Below, piece after piece: positions 22,889 to 33,368 of a DNA stretch of 47,107 nt. The DNA is from Knufia peltigerae. Lineage: Eukaryota > Ascomycota > Eurotiomycetes > Chaetothyriales > Trichomeriaceae. Position numbers and translations under genes: made by a program. Under the pieces are notes generated by a model. The model worked only from the letters and a program-made list of their open reading frames with translations, had not been told where the DNA came from and searched no databases. Within the stretch, counting starts at the first letter, position 1. The number at the start of each line of letters is the position of its first letter. The stretch spans positions 1 to 47,107 of the forward strand of contig JAPDRN010000196.1 in assembly GCA_030247855.1 (NCBI GenBank). The letters run 5' to 3'.

Positions 22889-24593
22889 GATTGCGAAGTA
22901 GGAAACAATTATGACCAGGCAGGTCGATCAACTTTTGGGTCCTTGAAACTTGAACTACTGTCAAGATTCCTGCTTCCCAGTGTGAAGTATTCTGCGTTCT
23001 CCAGAGAAAAAATTGTAGAGCTAAAACAAACAAAGAACCTGTGGTCTATTCTACTCCTTATCGAGATAGTGAGTACAGTACATACCATGGATCTAAACTT
23101 TTTATTGTGTTCACTTGGGCTCATTGATGATGATGATACGATCAAATTGGAAATCCGGCAGATACTGCCACCACTTTTCACCGGAAGTCGCCCGTCGACA
23201 TGAATTTACACAAAGGACATGCAACGACACCCGCTTTTCCCCCCCCTCCTCCCCACAAGAATGCCGGTGACAACCCTCCGCATCTTCAAACACTCGTCTC
23301 GAGGAGGAGTGTCCGGTGGGTGGATTGGCTATTGATTGGATCTCCCACCGGCAAAGACCCCCTTCATTCTCCTCATACTCCTCATTTTCCCATCGGCGTA
23401 GAAATCACGAGATGGTCAAGGATATTCTAGGTAACTAAACGAGAAACACCAGATCCTCGGTTCGATCACTTTTGACGAAATATGCCACCCGATATGACCA
23501 CCGGAATAGAACCTTTTACAACATCCAGATGTCCCATATGGGTTCTGGGCACACAATACGTTGACATCTTGTTCTGGCTGCCATCTCACATCAGCGGTGG
23601 CATGTCCAACTAGAATGCGCGTGCACAAGTACTTGCTTATAAGGCATCACGCGTTGAAGAGACGCGAGATTCAAGGACATCTAGCTGTTTGCTACACTCG
23701 GGACGCAACTACCCGTGGGTTAATTGATATCGTATGGACAGCCTGGATCGCTACAGCCGCAATTGCCGATTTGGACCTGTTCGTCACAGCCTTGCCGTGG
23801 TTCATTGTGACTCGCAATGACTCCTTACCATTGCAGGCTGCTTGATATGTCGGGATCGTTATGCCGAGTCTGCCTTGTTCGACTTTCACTCGATGAATTG
23901 TCGTTTGGCTTCTCATGCCTGTCCGCTGACTCAGGATTAACGCCAGCTCATACATTTTTAGTTGGTTTGTTTCTCCATGGCTAACAATCCGAGTGGAGCT
24001 GTACATATGTATGTTGCCTGAAGCTGTAGTCCGAACCAACATTCGAAAATGCCGATTTCACACAGAGACCACCATCATTTGATATGGCTAGTTCATCAAG
24101 AGAGCATTCCGGTAGAGTGGTTCTATCCACCATAGTCAAGCCATTGACATCTCCATGGAACGCAAGACTTCCATGTCGGTAACATGGCACTTCCGGATAC
24201 AGAGTGTTGCGATTGGACGTTGCACCGGAAACATATCACCATCAAATGTGGCCGCCGGAGCCCCAGAGCCGCCGTGAGTGGCGTATAAGTGGCGACTCCG
24301 GTGGGAGAAACTAGACCTTCCCAGGCGAGTTATTGCCATCCTCCGAAGGGAGGTCGATCCCCATGGGGGCCACCCGTGATCCCCCTGGTTCTCTACCTAC
24401 CTTATGCATCTCGATACATTTAGATGGTCGGGGGAAAACGCCAAAAGCCATGTTTGTCTATTTAGTGGTCATGATTCCCTGTTTGGTACCCATGGTAGTA
24501 CTTGTGTGTCTCTCTCGCCTTTCGAGATCCTGACCAACATTTAATTTGCGTGAGCTCGGGGTTTCAGCTTCAGCGTCAACACAAATCAACAAC
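22889..24593. promoter_or_regulatory. 1.7 kb divergent control region, GH127 / sugar permease
   Basis: The region separates two outward-facing genes of the same apparent pathway. No gene was found in it. Visible elements include the 12-mer GGGGAAAACGCC at 24431-24442 and, on the minus strand, a related G-run plus AAAAGCGG at about 23230-23248. A CCCCAC at 23251-23256 reads GTGGGG on the minus strand, a CreA-type consensus. CGG/CCG triplets suited to Zn2Cys6 factors are frequent near 23265-23350 and 24225-24300. Assignment of any one site is inference. Confidence 0.5.
24431..24442 (+). promoter_or_regulatory. Shared motif GGGGAAAACGCC, copy 2
   Basis: Identical to 17492-17503 upstream of the dual-finger regulator; here it lies about 150 bases upstream of the permease start codon. 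Confidence 0.35.
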
Positions 24594-26620
24594 ATGGAGT
24601 CTGAGAAGGTCGTCCCCACGTTCCAACGCGAGCATGCCAGTCTCGACTTGACCAATGACATGAACTTTGAGCTCATCCGCCATGCACAAGAAAGTGATGC
24701 TGCCGACAGGAAATTGACCATCCGTCAGGCGTTGAAAAAGTACAAAAAGGCCGTCTTTTGGGCAATGTTTCTGTCGACGAGTTTGGTCATGGAAGGATAC
24801 GATTTGGTCATTGTAAGCTTTTTGTCGAGTTCTAAATCCTGCTTGGGGAGGTATCTTATCTACTTACACACACACAGATAACTTCATTCTATGGCCAAAC
24901 GCAATTCCAGAATCGATTCGGAGTCGAGGATCCAAAGACGGGGAAGAAGATTATTCCAGCAAGGTGGCAGTCGGGTCTCTCGAACTCGGCCCTGGTAGGA
25001 CAACTGGCAGGTCTCTTGGTCAATGCATACACACAAGATCGATTTGGGTGTAGACCGACCATGATGGCTTTTATGGTTTGGATGGCTGTCGTACTGTTCA
25101 TCCCGGTCTTTGCTCCATCCCTGTCTGTTCTGGCATTCGGTGAGGCCATGTGCGGAATCCCTTGGGGAGTGTTTCAGGTTTGTTGTTACCTCTGTTATAC
25201 GGTGATGACGCACCGGGCTGACCATCATGCAACCAGACCTTGTCGACTACGTACGCCTCCGAAGTTGTTCCAACAGTACTTCGACCTTACTTCACCGCAT
25301 ACGTCTGCATGTGCTGGGGCGGTGGTATCCTCTTGTCTTCTGGCGTCGTCCGCGCAGTTGCCGGTATCCAAGGCGACTTGGGTTGGAGACTACCGTTCGC
25401 GTTGCAGTTCGTGTGGCCACTGCCTTTGTTCATCGGAACATACTTTGCACCCGAGTCACCGTGGAACGCGGTGCGACGAGGAAAGATGGATCTGGCCCGA
25501 AGGTCCTTGATGCGACTCAGACAAGACGAACCTGACAAGGAAACAAGCGTCGACGCCGCCCTTGCATACATCAAATACACCACCGAGTTGGAAAGGGCCG
25601 AGACCGAGAGTGCCAGTTTCATCGAGTGCTTCAAGGGGACGAATCTGCGCCGGACAGAAATTGTGAGTAATCAGACGACAACGACCTGCGACGTCTACTC
25701 TATTCTAACCTGTTGGTGTCTTCTAGAACTGCGTCGTCTGGGCTGCCCAGATCCTTTGCGGCAACGCCATTCTAGGTTACTCTGTGGTCTTTCTCGAAGC
25801 AGCAGGGTTCTCCGAGCTTCAAGCCTTTGACGTCAACATTTCCCTTTCGGCCTGCTACATCATCGGCGGCATCATTTGTTGGTTGATGTTCCCCCATTTC
25901 GGGCGAGCCACCATCTACATGGGCGGCATGGTGTTCATGTTCTTTTGTCTCATCGCCATCGGTGGTCTGGGATGGTCGAAGTCCAAGGACGCACAACTCG
26001 CCATTGGCATCTTGCTTGTCATTTCCACACTCTGCAACATGATCACCACTGGTCCAGCTTGTTACCCCATCGTGTCGGAAACTCCGTCCGGAAGGTTAAG
26101 GTACAAGACCATTGTCATTGGACGATTCGTGTACAACCTCACTGGTATCTTTAACAATTCGGTGACCCCGAGAATGATTTCTGCTACATGTGAGTATTCT
26201 TTTGTTTTTACCGCCCCCCATCTCTTTGAGTCGGTTTTTTTTGCTGACACAACGATATGAAGCATGGAATTGGGGTGCAAAGACTGGTCTCTTTTACGCC
26301 GGTACCAATCTATTATGCAACATCTGGTGTTGGTTCCGTTTGCCGGAAACGAAAGATCGTACATTTGGTGAGATTGATCTCATGTTTGAGAATCGAGTTC
26401 CGGCCAGAAAGTTTAAGCATACAAAAGTTGATCGTGAGTTTTTTCTCTTTTCTTTTTGCACTTTGACACTCAACAAGACATACAAAAACTGACAAGCGAT
26501 TGTTTCATTTTTCTAGAATTTGCCGTTGCCATGCGAGAAGCACAAAAGGTCGAAGCAGCAGAGGAAAAGGCTGCGGTTGAGCATCAAAATGTGGTCGAAG
26601 TCCCGTCTCACGTCCACTGA
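24594..26620 (+). CDS. MFS sugar permease, maltose/alpha-glucoside type
   Basis: A plasma-membrane sugar:H+ symporter of the sugar-porter family, closest in character to fungal MAL-type permeases. Exons: 24594-24812, 24878-25177, 25237-25662, 25727-26189, 26263-26433 and 26517-26620, giving 560 residues. All five introns (59-83 nt) have GT..AG ends. The N-terminal cytosolic part is hydrophilic. About twelve hydrophobic segments follow. Family marks include LVMEGYDLVI and ITSFYGQTQFQNRFG, the loop DRFGCRPTM between segments 2 and 3, and the sugar-porter signature region at TLSTTYASEVVPTVLRPYF. SPWNAVRRGKMDLARR, WNWGAKTGLFY and the PETKDRTFGEIDLMF box near the end are also present. The C-terminal tail is charged. 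Substrate could be a disaccharide or small oligosaccharide; its divergent GH127 partner suggests an arabinose-containing one. Confidence 0.93.
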
Positions 26621-27332
26621 GACTTTCCCACGACAGAGAGACAAGAGATGACCGTTCTCCGAGGGGATATGCAGTAGGGAGTACTTATAGTAGTTAACAG
26701 AAAACGAAATGAAAACTTGACGTTTGATATGGTAAACAACAATTGGATTAATCGTCATCATCATGCCGTATACCGTAGATACTGTACGGTTGGCCAGCGT
26801 CAGTAGTAAATTGGCCCCCCTGGCTCTCTTCTTTTTCTTCCAACAGTTCTAACTTCTAGCTATTAAATCAACGAATGTTGATGATTCCCATGTGTGATTA
26901 ACCCACATCGATTTGGAATTGAGCGCTGCTTCCATGATCAATTTGTCTCATGATGAATTTCCACTGTCCCAGCTTTTCTTCCCGCTTCCTGCGCTGTGCG
27001 GGCGCCCTTGATATCAAACCATATGCCCTACCTTTTCTGCTTGGATTGATGGTCCAGTATTCTTCCCTTCAATTCCAAGCGCCCATGAATGTCCAAATTC
27101 ATATATCCCTGCTTTTCCTGCTGAATGACTGTCATCGCTGTTCCCAAGATTCTTCTTTTTTCCCTCCGAGCGCCGATAAATGCCCGTTTTCGATCTGTTG
27201 CTTGAAAAATGACCGTCCATAATCCCTCCCATTCCATGCGCCCCCCGCTTCTGAATGTCAAAATTTAAACGCGCTATTTCGTGGTCACGTAACAATCTGG
27301 GTCCTTCGCAAGGCAAAAACTCGGCAATACCG
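26621..27332. other. Convergent intergenic region with degenerate tandem repeat
   Basis: 712 bases between the permease and the UNC93-like gene. No gene was accepted. The right half (about 26965-27260) contains three to four diverged units, described separately. Confidence 0.5.
26990..27262. repeat. Degenerate tandem repeat, units of about 70-90 bases
   Basis: Units start with GCGCC at about 27002, 27079, 27170 and 27239. Shared pieces are a GCGCC..AATGTCC-like head and a pyrimidine-rich tail such as TCTTCCCTTCAATTCCAA or ATCCCTCCCATTCCAT just before the next GCGCC. Identity between units is low and was judged by eye. Confidence 0.4.
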
Positions 27333-29438
27333 TTATGATGATTTATTGATTGAACCAGTCCCTTTCTCGCTGACAACGGTCGCACTCCCTTCGTTCTTGG
27401 TTGTCACAACATCCCTAACGGCGGAGGCGGAGGCGGAGGCTGTACTCCCATCCCGGTCCTCTCGTGTCGGTGGACCCTCGAAATCGTCGTCGGTGATTTC
27501 AGTATTGTGTAGACGGAACCAGTACAGAGGCAAAGCGATGATGAGACCGCCTGCCATCAGCCCCCAAGAGGTACCAAAGTTGATGTGGAATGAGACTTTG
27601 TCCTGGCGGATCCAAGAAAAATTAATAATTGTCCTTTGAAAAGGGAGGTTTCTTTTGGCTCTGCCACAAGAACAGAACTTGAAACAAGGTCGTGACAGAA
27701 CTTACAGCGTCAAGTTTGGAAATGGTGGTAGCCCCTACTGCCTGGATGGATTTGTAAAAGCCGGCGTAGTAGGCTAGTTTCCGAGGGTCGTTGGACATGG
27801 CACCCATGGTATAGTAACAAAAGACTTGCCATAGAGAATCCAGCATGCCATAAGCCATGTAAAGCTGGGTGCGTTGTTAGCAGTGGACATGAGCATATAT
27901 GAACAAGAAGGAAGGAAGAGCCGGAGAAAGGATAGGAGCGGTGGCGGCGGCGGTGGTGGTGACAACATACAAACAAATACCAAATGTAACCCGAATCAAA
28001 AAGGTCCATCTCGGGGCCCTTGACGTGTCGATTGGTCAACAACAGGAATTTGTATCCGCCTCCCCAGACGGCCATGACCAATGCGAAGAGCATCGCCCAA
28101 GCAATGAGGGTACGAGTGCGACGACTGAATCTTGTCCAGTCGAGAAACGCACCGAACGCGCCGGCGCCAATGATCTGGGCGATCCAGTAAAAGATGTTGT
28201 TGAATGCTCTCGTCCTCGTGGAGAAAAAGTACGCATTGACATCTGACAAACGCACGCGGGTCAGCACGCTCCCTTCCCTCCCTTTCCGACGTCGGGGTCA
28301 TCATCACTTACCGTTGAATTGATACGTGTAGAAATAATTGGACGCAAAGAACATTGGGAAAAGTAAAATCACCCAGGGGTCGGTGACGAGGGTCGTGTAG
28401 AGGCCCATAATGTCGGACTTGAGGCCAGGGTGGACGACCTTTTCCACCTTTGTCCCGTCCTTTCGAATGATCTTGCTGCTCGGGGTCAGGAAACAACACA
28501 ACAACGCTCCCGTGGCTTCGAGGACGATGAATCCGACGTAGGTCCCGTCCGTGACGTGACCGGCCTTGACGCTCCAGTTCTGGCCGAGTGACACGGCGGC
28601 TCCGATGACGGCTCCCAGATTGAAAAGGAGCCAGGTGATGGAAATCGCTCGACCTCGTTGAGATTCGACTGGATAGGACTGCAAAGATTTCAAATCGTGT
28701 TAAAAGAGAATAAGGAAATAGGAATCTTAAGAAAACCGAAATCAACTCACCATCATCACCACACCTTGCGCACACCACAAAAAAGCAGCGCAGAAGCCCA
28801 AGAGTGCCCCCGAGAAGATGACGAACCCTTCATTCTGGGTATGGTTGTAGCACAGGAAAGCGGCCGAGTAGACACAATACCCAATGCCACCGATTGCCAT
28901 TGTCCATTTCGTTCCCCTATAAATCCACGGTTTGTGAGCGTGCAAAGTCCCTGATAAAAGTCCGAATCCGAGGATCATGCAAAGCCTTACACCCAATTAT
29001 GTGCGATACCGACGAAGAAACCAACGACTGCGAACGTCGTATGGAGGGCAATACCAGCGTTGTTTTGTGCCGTCGCATCGACCTGACCAGCACCTCCTAG
29101 ACCGGCCAAGGCATTGTACATACTATACCATCGACGGACGGGTTTTTGTCAGTTGCGGTGAACCCAAGAGAGTACGGAAGTGTAAGAGATCCGAAAGCTG
29201 GGAGATGAACCTACCCCGGGTTGAGGAATAGAATAAAACCGACAAGGAAGATTTGAACCATCGGATCAGAGTACCTAGGTACTTTGAATCCAAACAGGGT
29301 TCGCTGTCGCTTCCGTACAGCCACAACATTCTGGTGCTCGGGGTCAACTGGGTCATGTTAGTGGACGTTACCCAAGGGGGGGTTTTTTGGATGGTGCCCC
29401 CGGGGGGTGGGAGGGTCCATCTAACCATCAGTTCCCAT
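27333..29438 (-). CDS. UNC93-like MFS membrane protein (DUF895 group)
   Basis: A polytopic membrane protein of the fungal UNC93-like/DUF895 group; transport substrate is unknown. Exons: 29426-29438, 29215-29347, 28991-29122, 28751-28916, 28312-28678, 27971-28242, 27706-27864 and 27333-27602, giving 503 residues. All junctions keep frame. The first exon of 13 nt (ATG GGA ACT GAT G) is the least certain; it is supported by a CTAAC branch site and CCCAG acceptor, and the next residues DPEHQNVVAVRKRQRTLFG suit a cytosolic N-terminus. An internal ATG at DPMVQIF is the alternative. Family blocks are NPGMYNALAGLGGAGQ, ALLGFCAAFLWCAQGVVMM joined to SYPVESQRGRAI, and LPMFFASNYFYTYQFN-like text in exon 5. 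DVNAYFFSTRTRAFNN, LYMAYGMLDSLWQ and SWGLMAGGLII follow. About eleven hydrophobic segments are visible. It is divergent from the PhyH gene. Confidence 0.86.
27941..27962. repeat. GGC/GGT microsatellite in an intron
   Basis: A run of GGC and GGT triplets within intron 6 of the UNC93-like gene. Confidence 0.6.
29271..29282. repeat. Perfect 12-base palindrome GTACCTAGGTAC
   Basis: The palindrome lies inside exon 2 of the UNC93-like gene and encodes part of KVPRYS. The core TACCTAGGTA recurs at 824-833 and 30141-30150. Confidence 0.7.
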
Positions 29439-30719
29439 TGTCGATGCTTTGCGGTATGTCTGTTCCTGCTTTTCAGGTCACCCAGAAGATGTTTGACAAT
29501 GTGTGTGTGCGAGTTGCGTATGGGTGTTGCGATGCTCGAAAAGAGGCGAGGCGCCTTAACAAAAGATATATAACTCTTGATCAATGATCTAGTGGCATCC
29601 CCATTCGTCGCGATATCCCGGCTTGGTGTATCAAAATTGTCTTGAACGGGACGGCGACAGTAGTTAGTCCACCATAATCTGCCAGGGACGTTTAGCTGCA
29701 GCGAATAAGAGGCGGACGATTTATCAAGGCTGATGGATACTTTGTAGTTGCACGCGATAACCCCGCAATCCACCTTTTGGCTGTTCGGGATGGGGATGGC
29801 ATTTGCTTTGGTGAGATGATAGAAAGAGGTTGGGTTGAAGAAACGGTTGGGCAAGCTTGGAGTCCAAAGAAACCTCGAGGTCTGACAACTTGACAGTTGA
29901 CAACAGTTGGTTGCACCAAAAGATTGTCGAATGGCGGTTTGAACCTCTAGTTGAAGCCTGGTTGATCATGTGGGACTGTATGAGATGCCTGATGTAGTTT
30001 AGACTCGTATGTGATACGGATATGTCGGGCTCAACTTCTCTTTCAACGGGCTATTCAGTCCGTCCTGTATCTCTCCCCCCCGCCTATATGTGTCTATCAA
30101 AACCCCTAAAAGGAGTAGCCCAGTTGCCCAAGAGTCAGTGTACCTAGGTAGGTTGGCTTGGCCTGCCTGTCAACATCTCATGTTAGTCCTCAATACTCCA
30201 TACTCTGGACAAAACCCCTCCATACACACGGGAAGAGGAGTATCATAGTACGTATCTTGTTTGTCCCGCGGTCGATATCTCAACAATCCATATTCTTCGT
30301 ACAATAAACGTCTCCATACAAACGCGGGAAGAGCATACTGTGCAATACTCCTCTTTGTTGCCGAGGTAAACAATGTATTAAATACAATGAAGGACTGTTC
30401 GAGTCCCCAGTCTTGGAATGGTTGAGTTCTCTCTCCTCGTTCTCATCCTCTGAATATCCTATCCGAGAAATTAATCATTAATTCTATATTCGTATAAATT
30501 CCCAGACAGGCAAGTCCAACAGGTTAGCTATATCGCAAATGGTATCTTGATCTTGTATCTGGAGCCTGCCTATACTCTGAAGCTGGGCTGCCCATTTGGG
30601 CTATTTTGTACTTACCGCATTTGACGCGAACAAAGGCACAACGACACCAAGAGTCAACGCTCTCCACGAATCCTTTCAATCTCATACCTTATATCTCGTT
30701 GCGATATTTCAATCGTAAA
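29439..30719. promoter_or_regulatory. Divergent control region, UNC93-like / PhyH
   Basis: 1.28 kb between outward-facing starts. No gene was accepted. It contains a TACCTAGGTA at 30141-30150, an imperfect duplication at 30191-30340 and an AT-rich patch near 30468-30500, roughly 220-250 bases upstream of the dioxygenase start. Confidence 0.45.
30191..30340. repeat. Imperfect direct duplication of about 55 bases
   Basis: Segments 30191-30245 and 30281-30340 share the order CAA..(T)CCATA-TTCT, ACAA, CTCCATACA-AC and GGGAAGAG. They are spaced about 90 bases apart and have diverged by substitutions and short gaps. Confidence 0.45.
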
Positions 30720-31670
30720 ATGATCGCTCCATTGAAGACGCAGACCGACGCTGTCCATGTCCTGATCAGCCCTGAAGAGCGTGTGTCGGGACAAATATCC
30801 AAACAGAACCTTGAAAAGGCTGTTGTGGCGATTTCGGAAGACGGAGTAGTCATACTTGACAATGCAGTCTCCGAGGAGAGTCTGGATTTCTTAAACCTAC
30901 GCATGGTCGAGGAAGCCAAAGCTCTCAGAGAAGGTTCATCCACCTGGTTCAACTACGACAACAAGGCGCAGAATATTTTGCAACACATGATTCCTGACCC
31001 TGAATACCTGCTCCCCGATGTTCATGCGAACCCTTTTGCCCTGGAAGTGTGCAAGACGATGATGGGGCCCAAGCCGGTGCTTCGATACCACAAGGCCAAC
31101 ACCAACTTCCCCGGAGAGAGTCGTCAACCCGTCCACAGCGACGTGCATTATGAACATCCCCGCGCTTGCTTCAGTCTCGCCGTCAACACCGTCTTGATCG
31201 ACTGTTCGCCCGAGAATGGGTCGACCGAGTGCTGGCCGGGGACGCACACAACCACGACATTCTCCGACCAGAACGGGATGAAGGGCATCCATCAACACTT
31301 ACTCGATGAGAGAATCCGGACCCACGGACCGCCTATCCAGCCGACGGTGAAAAAGGGAGGCATCATCATCCGTGACATGAGATTGTGGCACGCCGGGATG
31401 CCGAATCGAACAGCCGACCAAGTTCGGGTGATGCTGAACCTGATCTTCTTCGCAGATTGGTACAGATGCCCCATGACGATCCAATTCCCCAAATCCGCCG
31501 AATCCAGAATCCGCGAACTCGAGAAAGAAGGAGGCATCCAAATCGCGGCCGAATTTGTCGACGACCTTGATCATCGAACCCTTGCACACACTCATGACTT
31601 TGGTCAAGACGACAAGAGGGAGGAGTTCGGAAGATGGCACCACAAGGTTGCTGCCAAAGTGAACACATGA
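30720..31670 (+). CDS. PhyH-family Fe(II)/2-oxoglutarate dioxygenase
   Basis: A non-haem iron oxygenase of the phytanoyl-CoA dioxygenase superfamily, 316 residues, no intron. The ATG at 30720 is the first in frame. Iron ligands are visible as His139-x-Asp141 in QPVHSDVHYEHP and the distal His224 in RLWHAGMPNRT. Arg236 (or Arg230) is placed to bind 2-oxoglutarate. GGIIIRDM precedes the distal His as in the family, and WPGTHTTTTF lies in the jelly-roll core. There is no signal peptide or obvious peroxisomal tail (ends AAKVNT). Family members hydroxylate very different small molecules, so the substrate cannot be named. It shares a control region with the UNC93-like transporter, which hints that the product or substrate is moved across a membrane. 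Confidence 0.88.
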   Translation: MIAPLKTQTDAVHVLISPEERVSGQISKQNLEKAVVAISEDGVVILDNAVSEESLDFLNLRMVEEAKALREGSSTWFNYDNKAQNILQHMIPDPEYLLPDVHANPFALEVCKTMMGPKPVLRYHKANTNFPGESRQPVHSDVHYEHPRACFSLAVNTVLIDCSPENGSTECWPGTHTTTTFSDQNGMKGIHQHLLDERIRTHGPPIQPTVKKGGIIIRDMRLWHAGMPNRTADQVRVMLNLIFFADWYRCPMTIQFPKSAESRIRELEKEGGIQIAAEFVDDLDHRTLAHTHDFGQDDKREEFGRWHHKVAAKVNT

Positions 31671-32708
31671 ACCTGCACATATGCTCTCCGTCTGTCAATG
31701 AACATATACGAGAACGCTGTACATACTAAAATAATATAAAGGAGGAAGGCCCGAAGCTGATTCACACACGCCGAAATCACCACAACCTCATTTCCAATAT
31801 CATCGCCACCGATCTATATGTATATGTCACTTGTGGCCAAAACCTCTGCAATGATCCTTGATTCCCCGGTAACTCCTTGCTCGTCTGCCCCACAACATAG
31901 GTTGTCGTCTGCATGAACAGGGCGGTGAGGACCCGTGAATAATCAAAATGGCATGGACAAACGAGTCTGACATGAGGCTAAGTCACCAAGGGATTTGTAT
32001 TCTCACCTTGTCCCCAAGCCATCCAGCCGTGGATGTGCATGGTGGTGTAAGACTTTTGCAGACATGAGGGTGGTAATGAAAGTTCACGTGAGCGTATTTC
32101 GCACCCATCGTGGCAATCATCGTTTCGTCTGGTCTGGGTAGGCTATGGGTGCTCATTCAGCCTTGCATCAGGTGCAGCTGGGTTTTGATGTGGCATAGAT
32201 GTCTTTTTGGTTCTGTTGAAGAAACTCGTCTCGCGACACGCCGCACTGGGCCAAGCAGTAGCAGGTTTGCCTCATTAGAACCGTCCGCTCCTACAATGTT
32301 TGCAATGCAAAACCAGCAATGTTACCGAGCCGAGAGATAAGTCTTGGACAGTTCCAGGGCCCTTGGAAGATTGGAACACACTGGGCAAGCAAATCTCCAG
32401 AGTATGAGGAAGACATTAAAAACGATTGATCCGAGGCACTTCATTTACTCCGGAATACGGAGAAACCTTTATCCCATGAGACTAAGGTCTAATAATGTGA
32501 AGGCCGCATGACTGCGATTACAATAACTCCCTCAAACACCCAGACTCTCTGTTCCAGGATATCGTTACCGCGCACAGTTTGTTCTGAGCGACCATATCAT
32601 TTCCGGCATCTTCGCCTACCTCCACCAAAATCTACGTCCAAGGTCTGAAGGCCATCTTCAATCCTTCCTATCTCCCATTCCCCGTCTGTGCCCCATTCCA
32701 CGCCGATC
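31671..32708. other. Intergenic region, PhyH to CUE gene
   Basis: About 1 kb without a convincing gene. It contains a TACTCCGGAATACGGAG inverted repeat at 32446-32462. The C/T-rich stretch just before 32709 probably is the CUE gene 5' untranslated region. Confidence 0.45.
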
Positions 32709-33368
32709 ATGTCATCCCCGGTTGAAGAGGAAGCCACGATTTCTATTCCGAGCCTCGCCTTTGTCGCCGTCTTGGGCTACTTTATCTATCGATATTTCTT
32801 CTCTGCGCCCAGGGATGGCCCAGACGGTAGCCCGTCATCGTCATCGAGGAATAATGGACTTCGCTTTACGCCGGCGCAAGTCGAGCAGATAGCCCAAATG
32901 TTCCCGCAATTGAACCGGAGAGATATCATGTGGGATCTGCACCGCAACAGAGGAAGTGTGCAGGCTACGACGGAGAGAGTTTTGACTGGCCATGGGCTAG
33001 ATCCCGTGAGACCGCCACCGGTAGTTAGACGGAGAAGATGCAAACAGATATTGACTTGAATCTCACAGGCGCCGCCGTCGTTCCAACCACCTATCTCATT
33101 CACGAATCCACCTGCAAACACTACAAACTCATCTACAACGCCACCCTTAAAGTCACTCCCGCCCGATCTGATCACGCGGTACAACCTCCAAGCCAAAGTA
33201 AATGCAAAGGGCAAAGAAAAGGAGGAAGACTCACCTGCGCCGGGTTGGGCGAGTAGCAAAGAAGCCCGCCAGAAAATGTTGCAGCGAAGACGGGACGAAA
33301 TGATCCTGGAGGCCAGAAGAAAGCTGCAGGAGAGGGATCAAGGAACGCCCGCTTTTCCGTCTTCATGA
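32709..33368 (+). CDS. ER-anchored CUE-domain protein, Cue1-like
   Basis: A likely ER membrane protein that binds ubiquitin and recruits the Ubc7 conjugating enzyme for ER-associated degradation. Model: exons 32709-33005 and 33069-33368, 198 residues, intron GTGAGA..CAG of 63 nt. A second donor, GTAGTT at 33021, is also in phase and would add five residues. A hydrophobic anchor lies at about 11-29 (IPSLAFVAVLGYFIYRYFF). The CUE domain follows at about 50-92, with FTPAQVEQIAQMFPQ and the helix DIMWDLHRNRGSVQATTERVL. The C-terminal helix, ARQKMLQRRRDEMILEARRK, resembles the Ubc7-binding region of Cue1. The ATG at 32709 is preferred because it directly precedes the anchor. It is convergent with Psf2. 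Confidence 0.82.

Noticed and set aside
22889..24593. Hidden gene in the GH127/permease intergenic region
   Set aside because: I looked for spliced frames on both strands and found no signal peptide, domain or consistent splice phases.
15496..31670. Secondary-metabolite gene cluster
   Set aside because: Regulators, transporters and an oxygenase are present, but there is no polyketide synthase, peptide synthetase, terpene cyclase or prenyltransferase.
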